From positions 1 through 17,395 of the forward strand of contig DKID01000029.1 in the NCBI GenBank assembly GCA_002454045.1: 17,395 nt of DNA, read 5' to 3'. The notes under the pieces were generated by a model, which saw nothing but the letters and a program-made list of their open reading frames with translations, made no database searches and was not told where the DNA came from. This DNA comes from Nitrospina sp. UBA6727 (GTDB taxonomy: Bacteria; Nitrospinota; Nitrospinia; Nitrospinales; VA-1). Positions 6,769 to 13,744 of this stretch are shown here, piece by piece. Every line of letters begins with the position of its first letter. Within the stretch, counting starts at the first letter, position 1. The position numbers were made by a program, and so were the translations under genes.

Positions 6769-8298
6769 TCAAGGTCCCGAAGCAGGCGGCGGACTTCCCC
6801 GTTGCTCAGAAATGACGCTGCCTGCGGGGATGCGCCGAAAGTGTAATCCTTCGCGAATGATTTGGTCTTGCAATTTTTTGATTCTGCCATTGGAACATTT
6901 CAGGTCGTTCATCAAAATCGAGAAAGCAAAAGTTTCTCCGTCCCCAGATTGAAAATAACCAGAGAGCGTGCTGACGAAACTCAAGGTCCCGGTTTTGACT
7001 CGCGCCCGCGCGGAACTTTTCACGTCGCTCATCCGGTCTTTTACATTTCCATCGACACCCATCACCGCGAGCGCGGAGACAAATTCCGGATACACTCCCA
7101 AATCATTTTTGACGCGGCGAAGGATGTCGACGAGCATCCGCGGCGACAACCGATTTTGTCGCGACAGACCGGAGCCATCCCGAATTTTATATTGGTCGCG
7201 GCGGTATCCCAGTTCCATCAGGTAGTCTTCAAAGGCTTGGATGCCTTTCAGGATTGTGCCGGGCGCGCCATACTTTTCGGCGCCGACGGTTTTTAAAATT
7301 TGTTCCGCTACAAAATTGTTGCTGAATTTGTTGAGACCTTGGAGCGCCAGTGTAAGCGGTTCCGACTCGTGCGTTAATAATTCCACCGCGCTTTCGGGAA
7401 CCATTGCTTTTTCAATTTTGCCTTGAAACTGGATGCCCGCATGTCGCAAATATTTTTTCAGCGCGCTCAAAGTGTATTGCGTCGGGTCGGTGATATTTAA
7501 GAAATACCGGGCGCGGGATTGGTTCATCCGAATTCCTCCGGAGACCGTAATCTCATCAAATCCATCTCGGTCTAATCGATTGACGATCAGCCGATTTCGC
7601 GCGCCGGGCTTGAGGGTTCTGGCTTGATTGTTGAGCCGAGTGTATTCGGTGTCGGGCTCGATAACGATTTGCGGTCGACTCCCCACTTCGTCGCCGGGGC
7701 TTACATCAACCCGGACCGTGTTGAAGTTGAAAGACAGCGCCCCCAGCGGAGCTTCATACGCCGCCGCGTCCGAATTTTTGATCCGGGTTTCCCCACTTGC
7801 ACGGTCGTCAAAAAAAGAATTGTCGCCGAAAATATTCCCGGTGATTTTTTTCAGCGGGAGATTTTTCAACTCGTTGACCAGCAACCACATTTGTTCGGTG
7901 ACGAATTTCGGGTCCCCGTAGCCCTTGACGTAAAGGTTGCCGTTCAACACTCCCCCTTGCAACGCGCCGTCGGTGTAAAGCCGCGTGGGGAATCGGTAAT
8001 TGGCCCCGAGGATTTCGAGCGCGACTGCGGTGGTGAGAATTTTTACATTCGACGCGGGGATGAACAATTTTTCGGCGCGTAATGCAAACAGCGATTCGCC
8101 GCGGTCCAGCGAGTAAATTTTGATGCCAAAATTATTTTTTCGCAGGCAGGAGTTGGCGAGGATTTTCCTGATTTTATTTTGGAATAACGGAACGCCGCTT
8201 TCGTAAGTTGTGGCACTTGCGGGATAGGGCGCCGCCAAAAGGAACCAGAGCACATGCGGGACAACCGCTGTTATGATTTTACGGCGGGCATTTTTCAT
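6769..8298 (-). CDS. dacB: D-alanyl-D-alanine carboxypeptidase/endopeptidase, PBP4 type (peptidase S13)
   Basis: Periplasmic penicillin-binding protein of 509 residues that trims the terminal D-Ala of murein peptides and can cut cross-links. A signal peptide is evident: MKNARRK, a hydrophobic stretch, then cleavage probably after PASA (about residue 29). All three active-site motifs are present: SxxK as Ser83-Asn-Val-Lys86, SxN as Ser326-Asn-Asn328, and KTG at Lys435-Thr-Gly437. The 240 residues between the first two motifs match the domain insertion characteristic of family S13. The conserved DGSGLSRQNRLSP lies near 374-386. The start lacks a clear ribosome-binding site. It is divergent from the kinase at 8492 and convergent with 6002-6754, so it is probably transcribed alone. 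Confidence 0.95.
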   Translation of the reverse strand: MKNARRKIITAVVPHVLWFLLAAPYPASATTYESGVPLFQNKIRKILANSCLRKNNFGIKIYSLDRGESLFALRAEKLFIPASNVKILTTAVALEILGANYRFPTRLYTDGALQGGVLNGNLYVKGYGDPKFVTEQMWLLVNELKNLPLKKITGNIFGDNSFFDDRASGETRIKNSDAAAYEAPLGALSFNFNTVRVDVSPGDEVGSRPQIVIEPDTEYTRLNNQARTLKPGARNRLIVNRLDRDGFDEITVSGGIRMNQSRARYFLNITDPTQYTLSALKKYLRHAGIQFQGKIEKAMVPESAVELLTHESEPLTLALQGLNKFSNNFVAEQILKTVGAEKYGAPGTILKGIQAFEDYLMELGYRRDQYKIRDGSGLSRQNRLSPRMLVDILRRVKNDLGVYPEFVSALAVMGVDGNVKDRMSDVKSSARARVKTGTLSFVSTLSGYFQSGDGETFAFSILMNDLKCSNGRIKKLQDQIIREGLHFRRIPAGSVISEQRGSPPPASGP

Positions 8299-8491
8299 CG
8301 GGAAAAAATTCTACCCTGTTAAAAATAAATTTACAATTGACAAATCGCGGGACATTAGTGAATCTGATTTTCGGCAAGGTCGGGCGCCGCTTTTTTCGTC
8401 GCCGGCGTTTCGCTTTTCGGTTTCCTCGCTTACAGAATGTTCGCCAAACTTAAGACGGAATGAAACATTTTGGCGCATCAAAAATTTATTT
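8299..8491. promoter_or_regulatory. Divergent intergenic region between dacB and the kinase gene
   Basis: A 193-base region, AT-rich near the dacB end. It contains a perfect TTGACA on the plus strand (8337-8342) overlapping TTGTCA on the minus strand (8338-8343), so -35 elements for both directions could share one site. Neither has a convincing -10 at the right distance. No ribosome-binding site is visible before the kinase ATG at 8492. The kinase frame stays open through this whole region, but those codons do not encode recognisable kinase sequence. Confidence 0.35.
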
Positions 8492-9508
8492 ATGAATTAC
8501 GATTTGGTGGGAATAGGGAACGCGCTGGTTGATATTGAAGTTCAAGTCGATGACGCTTTTATAAAAGAAATATCGGTGACCAAAGGTGGCATGACTCTTA
8601 CCTCCGCGGCCGAGCAGAAAAAAATTTTGCAAACCCTGCAGTCAAAGCCGCAGAAACTTTCGTCCGGCGGTTCCTCCGCCAACACCATCCACGGAGCCAG
8701 TGTTCTCGGGGCGAAGTCCTATTATTTGGGACGCGTGGCAAACGATGATAACGGTAAACATTACACGGAAGATATGCAGTCCTGCGGCGTTGGATTCTGC
8801 GGTCCCGGTTCCGACAACGGCGGCACCGGCACTTGTTTGATTCTCATCACGCCCGACGCCGAACGCACGATGCTGACAAACCTCGGCGTCTCTTCTTTAC
8901 TTCACGCCGACAACGTGGATGCAACCATCATTCAAAATGCCAAAGCGGTTTACGTGGAAGGTTATTTGTGGACCGCGGACAAAACCCGCGCGGCGGGAAT
9001 CCGCATGGCGCGGGTTGCTAAAGAGCGCGGCGTCCCCGTGGCTTTCACTTTGAGCGACGCGTTCGTGGTCAATTCCTTCCAAGATAGTTTGCGCGATTTC
9101 ATCCGCTGGAACGTTGACATTCTTTTTTGCAATGAGGCGGAAGCCCGCGCCATGACTGGAGGAACCGACGCACGCCAAGCGTTTGATAAACTTTCGGCGT
9201 GGGTCGGCACGCTGTTCTTGACTTTGGGGGCGAAGGGTTCCCTCATCGGGAAGAGCGGTCACGAACCGACGCGGGTCGGCGTCCTTCCCGTTGCGGCGGT
9301 GGACACTACCGGAGCCGGAGACCTCTACGCGGCGGGGGCTCTCTACGGTCTCATGAATCACCGCGCGCTAAAAGACGCGGCGGTCATCGGCGCCTATTGC
9401 GCCGCGCAGGTGATTTCCCATTTTGGCGGAAGACTGCCGACTCATTCCCACACGCGGATTGAAAACATCCTCGCGGAATACCGCAAGCATTCCCCGCCCA
9501 TCCCTTAG
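8492..9508 (+). CDS. PfkB-family carbohydrate kinase, adenosine-kinase-like
   Basis: Cytoplasmic kinase of the ribokinase/PfkB family, 338 residues, the usual size. The N-terminus MNYDLVGIGNALVDIEVQVD is the typical first strand of the adenosine kinase-like branch. The substrate-side region SSGGSSANTIHGASVLGAK (from residue 58) and the C-terminal catalytic/anion-hole motif DTTGAGD (271-277, Asp277 as the expected general base) are intact. Adenosine is the likely substrate from the N-terminal pattern, but a sugar or other nucleoside cannot be excluded. The frame is open upstream to 8273, but that extension overlaps the divergent dacB start and is not family-like, so I start at ATG 8492 despite the lack of a ribosome-binding site. 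The lipoprotein gene follows after 68 bases. Confidence 0.88.
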   Translation: MNYDLVGIGNALVDIEVQVDDAFIKEISVTKGGMTLTSAAEQKKILQTLQSKPQKLSSGGSSANTIHGASVLGAKSYYLGRVANDDNGKHYTEDMQSCGVGFCGPGSDNGGTGTCLILITPDAERTMLTNLGVSSLLHADNVDATIIQNAKAVYVEGYLWTADKTRAAGIRMARVAKERGVPVAFTLSDAFVVNSFQDSLRDFIRWNVDILFCNEAEARAMTGGTDARQAFDKLSAWVGTLFLTLGAKGSLIGKSGHEPTRVGVLPVAAVDTTGAGDLYAAGALYGLMNHRALKDAAVIGAYCAAQVISHFGGRLPTHSHTRIENILAEYRKHSPPIP

Positions 9509-9529
9509 TTACACTTCCCGCCGAAGATT

Positions 9530-9538
9530 TGTTACACT
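9530..9538 (+). promoter_or_regulatory. Possible extended -10 promoter for the lipoprotein gene
   Basis: TGT precedes TACACT (9533-9538), an extended -10 arrangement, with no good -35. Transcription would start near 9545, about 32 bases before the ATG. The element lies in the second copy of a direct repeat GTTACACT (9508-9515 and 9531-9538). Confidence 0.3.
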
Positions 9539-9576
9539 CCCCCAACTCGGCGTTATCAAACGTGAAGGAGGAGTCC

Positions 9577-9882
9577 ATGAAATTCGTACGCGCCTGCCTT
9601 TTGATTTTTTGCATGCTTCCCGCCGCGGTCGGTTGCGGTGCAGTCGGGAAAAATTTTGACAGCACCAAAGTTAAACAAATTAAAAATAACGTGACGACCC
9701 AGATTGAAATTTTGGATTGGTTTGGCGTGCCCTACAAAGAAGGAGTAGAAAACAATAGCACCATGTGGGCTTATCAACTTGACACTTGGCAGGTGCTCAG
9801 CGGAGGGCGGTCGAAGGCGCTGGTCATTTTGTTTGACGACAGAAATATCGTTAAGGCTTATCGTTACGAGTCCAGCCGTTGA
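9577..9882 (+). CDS. Small outer-membrane lipoprotein, OmlA/BamE (SmpA)-like
   Basis: 101 residues with a lipoprotein signal: Lys and Arg, a hydrophobic core, then the lipobox Ala-Val-Gly-Cys with the lipidated Cys at residue 20. The residue after it is Gly, so inner-membrane retention by Asp is not predicted and the outer membrane is likely. The mature part (TTQIEILDWFGVPYKEG, then MWAYQLDTW and LVILFDDRNIVKAYRYE) follows the pattern of the OmlA/BamE fold, with its helix and G-x-P turn followed by strands. True BamE function is not established: the family has many lone copies of unknown role. A very strong GAAGGAGGAG stands just before the ATG at 9577; the open frame from 9529 is not a plausible longer form. 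Confidence 0.75.
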   Translation: MKFVRACLLIFCMLPAAVGCGAVGKNFDSTKVKQIKNNVTTQIEILDWFGVPYKEGVENNSTMWAYQLDTWQVLSGGRSKALVILFDDRNIVKAYRYESSR

Positions 9883-10091
9883 CTTCCCCGACACGGTTCC
9901 CGCCGACGCGGCGAAAATTATTTCGCAACGCCGTTGCAGCGAACCGTCCTCTTGACGCACGCAACGCCGCCGCGACCGTTGCCGTTATCTTGCCGTCACC
10001 GTCGTCATCATCACCGCGCCGCGTCACCGTCATCTCGCCGCTGCCGTGCGGTTGACTTTGCTGGGGATTGTTTTTACAATGCCGCGTTTCT
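9883..10091. other. GC-rich low-complexity intergenic region with a hairpin
   Basis: No gene is visible. GCAAC (9925-9929) and GTTGC (9933-9937) can form a small hairpin after the lipoprotein gene, without a T-run. From about 9960 to 10050 the sequence is low-complexity, built from CCG, GTC and ATC triplets. It includes two copies of GTCACCGTC (9995-10003 and 10023-10031), 28 bases apart. The mpl promoter occupies its end. Confidence 0.5.
10052..10080 (+). promoter_or_regulatory. Strong sigma-70-type promoter of mpl
   Basis: TTGACT (10052-10057) and TACAAT (10075-10080) are separated by exactly 17 bp, each matching consensus at five of six bases. Transcription is expected to start at about 10086-10089, only a few bases before the mpl ATG at 10092, implying a nearly leaderless message. 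Confidence 0.6.
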
Positions 10092-11495
10092 ATGAATCCC
10101 TGCGACATTAAAAATATTTATCTCGTCGCGATTTGCGGCGCCGGCATGGCGGCATTGGCGGGTTTGTTGCGAGGCGCGGGGCATCGGGTATCCGGGTCGG
10201 ACGCGAACACATATCCGCCCATGAGCGTGCTGTTGAAAAACGCGGGCATCCCCGTCCTGCCCGGTTACCGAAAAGAAAACATCACGGATGATATTGACTT
10301 AGTCATCGTCGGCAACGCGGTTTCCAAAACCAACGAAGAAGTGCAAGCGGTGTTGGAAGCCGGACTGGATTACATGTCTTTTCCGGAAGCGCTCGCGCGT
10401 TTTTTTCTGGACGGACGCAAATCTTTGGTGGTGACCGGGACGCATGGCAAAACCACCACCGCGGCGCTTTTAAGTTGGGTGCTTCACGTTGCCGGAAGGG
10501 AACCCGGTTTCATGGTCGGCGGCTGGCTGAAAAATTTTGACGGCAACCATCGGCTACCCGGCGGAAATTATTTTGTGACGGAAGGCGATGAGTATGACAG
10601 CGCTTTCTTCGATAAGGTCCCCAAGTTTCTGCATTATCGTCCCGACGCTTCAATACTGACCAGCGTTGAGTTTGATCACGCCGACATTTTTGGAAATCTG
10701 GGCGCGATAAAAAACGCCTTCCGCAAGTATGTGAACTTGATTCCGCCGCAAGGGGTTATACTTGCTAAACACGCGGACGCAAATGTTCGCGATGTGTTGA
10801 CGGACGCCGTCTGCAAAATTGAAACCTACGGTTATCTTGATGGCGCGGATTGGCGGATCGGCGATTATCGGTTTGAAGACGGACACTGTTTTTTTTCTCT
10901 GCGCCGTCACGGTGAAAAAAAAGGAGACTTTCAGTTGGCGATGATCGGTCAGCATAATGTGGAAAACGCGGCGGCGGTGGCGGCTCTTTGCTTGGGGTTG
11001 GGTCTGACCGCCAAAGAAATAAACTCCGCCTTTCAATCTTTCCAAGGCATCAAACGGCGACAAGAGGTGGTCGGAATTAAAAAAGGTGTGACGGTGTTGG
11101 ACGATTTCGCCCATCATCCAACCGCCATTCGGTCCACCGTGGCGGCGGTGAAAGAGGCTTACTCGGGGCGAAAGGTGTGGGTGGTGTTTGAACCGCGGTC
11201 GGCGACCTCCCAACGAAAAGTGTTTGAGCAAGATTTCCCGGACAGTTTTCTCGCCGCGGACGAAGTCATTCTCGCCGATTTATTCGCGCCAGAAAAAATC
11301 AAAGAGCAAGAAAGGCTAGACCCGGAGCGGGTGGCAAATCTCATTCGGCAAAAAGGCGGCAACGCAAATTTTATTCCCGCGGTGGACGACATCGTCGGCT
11401 TCATAACCGAAAACGTGAAGAGTGGCGACGTGGTGTTGATTATGTCGTGCGGCGGATTTGGCAGCATCCACCAAAAGATTTTAGGGCGATTATAA
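10092..11495 (+). CDS. mpl: UDP-N-acetylmuramate:L-alanyl-gamma-D-glutamyl-meso-diaminopimelate ligase
   Basis: Cytoplasmic Mur-ligase-family enzyme of murein recycling. It joins the recovered tripeptide L-Ala-D-Glu-mDAP to UDP-MurNAc with ATP, bypassing MurC, MurD and MurE. The 467 residues match the usual length of about 460. The N-terminal domain has GAGM at residues 16-19 and HRVSGSD; the ATP-binding P-loop is GTHGKTTT (116-123). The central domain shows TEGDEYDSAFFDK and LTSVEFDHADIF. The C-terminal domain shows LDDFAHHPTAIR and FEPRSATSQRKVF. GDEYDSAFFDK rather than the MurC sequence supports Mpl. The ATG at 10092 has no ribosome-binding site. An in-frame TTG at 10068 lies inside the promoter and is rejected. 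The next gene starts 7 bases after the stop, so the two are probably one operon. Confidence 0.95.
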   Translation: MNPCDIKNIYLVAICGAGMAALAGLLRGAGHRVSGSDANTYPPMSVLLKNAGIPVLPGYRKENITDDIDLVIVGNAVSKTNEEVQAVLEAGLDYMSFPEALARFFLDGRKSLVVTGTHGKTTTAALLSWVLHVAGREPGFMVGGWLKNFDGNHRLPGGNYFVTEGDEYDSAFFDKVPKFLHYRPDASILTSVEFDHADIFGNLGAIKNAFRKYVNLIPPQGVILAKHADANVRDVLTDAVCKIETYGYLDGADWRIGDYRFEDGHCFFSLRRHGEKKGDFQLAMIGQHNVENAAAVAALCLGLGLTAKEINSAFQSFQGIKRRQEVVGIKKGVTVLDDFAHHPTAIRSTVAAVKEAYSGRKVWVVFEPRSATSQRKVFEQDFPDSFLAADEVILADLFAPEKIKEQERLDPERVANLIRQKGGNANFIPAVDDIVGFITENVKSGDVVLIMSCGGFGSIHQKILGRL

Positions 11496-11502
11496 AGCGG
11501 CG

Positions 11503-12630
11503 ATGGACAAAATATATCACGGACAAATTAAACTGGAATTGATTCAGCGAGGGCTGACGATTCCATCTTCCATGCGCGAACTTGCAGAAATTTCGGCGGG
11601 ACTTTGCTCCAGCAAACCCGGCGAAGAGATCACCCTCGCTTTGGCTAACGACTTCATCGTCAAGGCAACTTTGAATCCGCCGGAGCAAGACGCGCCAACG
11701 TTGGTTTGCCACGAAGACCGATTGCGGCTTCACACGAGGGAAGGGGAGATTGAAATAGGAATCATCGCGGTGCCGGAATTTCTCAAACAACAGTTGAAGC
11801 AACGCACCCCGGTTTCCGAAAATATTTGTCTCGACGGATATTGCCTGAACATTTTTCTCCGCAGCATTGGTAGCGGAAAAAAATTGAGCATGCCCGCCGC
11901 CGCCGTTCTCTCCGTCATCCAATCCGCTTTTGAAGAAGGTTCCGCGGACTTGGTTCAGTTGAACATGGACTTCAGCGACGAAGCCGACCAAGGGTTCAGT
12001 CGGCTAGCCCCGTTGGTGGAGGCGATCAAAAAACGTTTCAACACCTTCGTCGCGCTCAAAGGATTTCCGCCGTCGGATCACAACACCATCGACCTGATAT
12101 ACGCGTCCGGATTCGACATCATCGATTTTCCGCTCGGCGGTTTTGCGGGAACGCAGCGGGCGAAAAAAATGATGACCGCGAAACAAGTTCACTCGGCGTT
12201 GCGATACGCCGCGGAAATTTTTCCTCACGGCACGGTTTGGGCTGATTTAGTACTCGGGCAACAATCTCATCAGCGATGCAAGGAAGAGGTTGACGAGTTG
12301 ACGGCGGCGGGAATCATCCCGCTAATTTTTCTGCAACGCAACGGCGTTGAAAAGCCGGGCAAGTATCAAGAATTGTTGGAACTTGCCGAGCATATAGACA
12401 AGGCGATTCAACGCAACCGCTTGCCGCTGAAATGGTTGTATCCCACTTGCCGTTTTTTGAGTCCGCTAGACACCCGGTTCTTTACGGAAGATCCGTTGCA
12501 GGCGCGGCTTGCGGTGATTCCGGTTTACCGGTCGGGCATCGGGAAAAAAGCTTCCATAGGTTTCGCGGCGTTGCGGCGCAAACTACGCATCAGGAATGTC
12601 AGCGACTCTTTTAAATCGGCGGGACTTTAA
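11503..12630 (+). CDS. Radical-SAM-like barrel protein without the Cx3Cx2C motif; function unknown
   Basis: 375 residues, no family securely recognised. The layout resembles a branch of radical-SAM enzymes: DGYCLNIFL, where such proteins enter the barrel, then ADLVQLNMDFSDE, LVEAIKKRFNTFVALKGFPP, IDLIYASGFDIIDFPLGGF, and HSALRYAAEIFPHGTVWADL. After these comes VDELTAAGIIPLIFL. This matches the usual order of strand and helix segments. However, where the CxxxCxxC cluster loop should follow FLRS, the sequence reads IGSGKKLSMPAA with no cysteine. The few cysteines elsewhere (ICLDGYC, QRC, PTC) do not form the motif, so a 4Fe-4S/SAM role looks lost. The gene is 7 bases behind mpl and 168 bases ahead of an intact radical-SAM gene. 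A helper or partner role is inference; another TIM-barrel family remains possible. Confidence 0.6.
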   Translation: MDKIYHGQIKLELIQRGLTIPSSMRELAEISAGLCSSKPGEEITLALANDFIVKATLNPPEQDAPTLVCHEDRLRLHTREGEIEIGIIAVPEFLKQQLKQRTPVSENICLDGYCLNIFLRSIGSGKKLSMPAAAVLSVIQSAFEEGSADLVQLNMDFSDEADQGFSRLAPLVEAIKKRFNTFVALKGFPPSDHNTIDLIYASGFDIIDFPLGGFAGTQRAKKMMTAKQVHSALRYAAEIFPHGTVWADLVLGQQSHQRCKEEVDELTAAGIIPLIFLQRNGVEKPGKYQELLELAEHIDKAIQRNRLPLKWLYPTCRFLSPLDTRFFTEDPLQARLAVIPVYRSGIGKKASIGFAALRRKLRIRNVSDSFKSAGL

Positions 12631-12663
12631 TCCCCCAACGCTGGAGGCAGATAGCGATGACTT

Positions 12664-12733
12664 TCATCGGCGAGAAAAGTTCATCGGCAGGCAAAGTTTA
12701 TCGGCGAGCAAAGAGTCGTCGGCGAGCAAAAAA
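12664..12733. repeat. Short tandem repeat, four units of 17-18 bases
   Basis: Four imperfect units follow head to tail at 12664-12680, 12681-12697, 12698-12715 and 12716-12733, with consensus close to TCATCGGCGAGCAAAGT. A partial fifth unit begins at 12734. Units differ from the consensus at only a few positions. There are no spacers, so it is not a CRISPR. It lies between the two radical-SAM-like genes. Confidence 0.8.
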
Positions 12734-12745
12734 TTATCGCGGCTT

Positions 12746-12759
12746 GACAAACCCTTGTC
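12746..12759. repeat. Small inverted repeat after the tandem repeats
   Basis: GACAA (12746-12750) and TTGTC (12755-12759) are perfect inverted repeats around ACCC. The left arm overlaps a perfect TTGACA (12744-12749), but the expected -10 position is GC-only, so a sigma-70 promoter is not supported. It may be an operator or RNA hairpin in the leader of the radical-SAM gene. Confidence 0.4.
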
Positions 12760-12798
12760 CCATCGCGCGCGCGGTGGTGGTGATTGGAGTGAAAAAAA

Positions 12799-13674
12799 AT
12801 GAATGACGGAACGATTCCCGCAGTCCCTCTGAAAAAATTGGAGACGTTGTGGTTGCAAGTTGGCGGCACGCTTTGCAATTTGGAATGCACGCATTGTTTC
12901 ATCAGTTGCGGGCCGAAGAACGACACCATCGCCATGATGAGTTTTGCTCAGGTCAAAGAAAGGTTGGAAGAGTCCAAAACCTTAGGCGTCAAAGACTATT
13001 ACATCACGGGTGGCGAAGTGTTTATCAATCCTGAAATTTTTGAAATTCTCGCGGTGATTTTGCGCTACGGACCTCTGGATGTTTTGACCAACGGGACGCA
13101 GATTTCCGCCGTAAAGGCGCGCCGACTAAGGGAGATTCAGGACTCCGCCGACCATCCTTTGCGATTCCGCGTGAGCATGGAAAGTTTTGAAGAAGGCGCC
13201 AACGATGCGATACGCGGGAAAAACGCTTACCGAAAAGCCGTCGCCGGAATCAGGTGTCTCGCTCACGCGGGGTTTTCTCCGATACTCACCGTCACGCGTA
13301 CTTGGGAAGAAGAGCAAGATGCGGAAATGGAATCGCGCTTTATCGAATTTCTCCGCGCCGCCGAAGTACCGAAACCGCAAGTCAAAATACTCCCCGGATT
13401 TTTGCTGGGGAAGTTGGCTGACAACGAGCGTCCTTATCGTGATGAGGAATACGTGACGGAAAAATGTTTCGAGGACTTTGATATCACGCAACTCCAATGC
13501 GCGACTTCGCGGATGGCGACTGGCGACGGCGTATATGTCTGCCCGATTCTCGTCGACAACCCGAAGGCTCGCATGGGAGATAACATTGAAGAAACTCTGC
13601 GCCCCTTTCCCCTGTCGCACTCCGCCTGTTATACCTGCCGCGTCACGGGGATGACCTGCAAGTCGGCACCTTGA
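12799..13674 (+). CDS. Radical-SAM enzyme with SPASM-like C-terminal cysteines
   Basis: 291 residues. The radical-SAM cluster motif is Cys26-x3-Cys30-x2-Cys33 (TLCNLECTHCF). The SAM-binding glycine-rich motif appears as ITGGEVFIN (about 69-77), with Val where GGEP is usual. The C-terminal region has Cys234, Cys248, Cys277, Cys280 and Cys287 (QCATSRMATGDGVYVCPIL and ACYTCRVTGMTC). This spacing is like SPASM/twitch domains, which bind extra iron-sulfur clusters in enzymes that modify peptides or cofactors. The substrate is unknown, and no short precursor peptide was found next to it. GGAGTG lies about 8 bases before the ATG. It is followed by the UPF0182 gene after 70 bases. The enzyme class is secure; the reaction is not. 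Confidence 0.88.
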   Translation: MNDGTIPAVPLKKLETLWLQVGGTLCNLECTHCFISCGPKNDTIAMMSFAQVKERLEESKTLGVKDYYITGGEVFINPEIFEILAVILRYGPLDVLTNGTQISAVKARRLREIQDSADHPLRFRVSMESFEEGANDAIRGKNAYRKAVAGIRCLAHAGFSPILTVTRTWEEEQDAEMESRFIEFLRAAEVPKPQVKILPGFLLGKLADNERPYRDEEYVTEKCFEDFDITQLQCATSRMATGDGVYVCPILVDNPKARMGDNIEETLRPFPLSHSACYTCRVTGMTCKSAP

Positions 13675-13744
13675 GACGCCGCGGCGACGACGACGGTGAG
13701 CCGATTCTTTTGTTTTATGATGGAAGAAAAATTGAGGTAGGACG

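Noticed and set aside
8273..8491. Upstream extension of the PfkB-family kinase frame
   Set aside because: The extra 73 residues do not resemble kinase sequence and overlap the start of divergent dacB. The family N-terminus begins at the ATG at 8492.
10079..10111. Ten-codon frame overlapping the mpl start
   Set aside because: It begins upstream of the predicted transcription start of mpl and is easily explained by chance.
12664..12739. Tandem repeats considered as a CRISPR array
   Set aside because: The units are 17-18 bases and directly adjacent, with no unique spacers and no cas genes nearby.
12596..12802. 68-residue open frame running through the tandem repeats
   Set aside because: It overlaps the ends of both neighbouring genes, has no ribosome-binding site, and its product is just the translated repeat.
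13677..13686. Perfect palindrome CGCCGCGGCG after the radical-SAM gene, considered as a terminator
   Set aside because: It has no room for a loop and no T-run directly after it.
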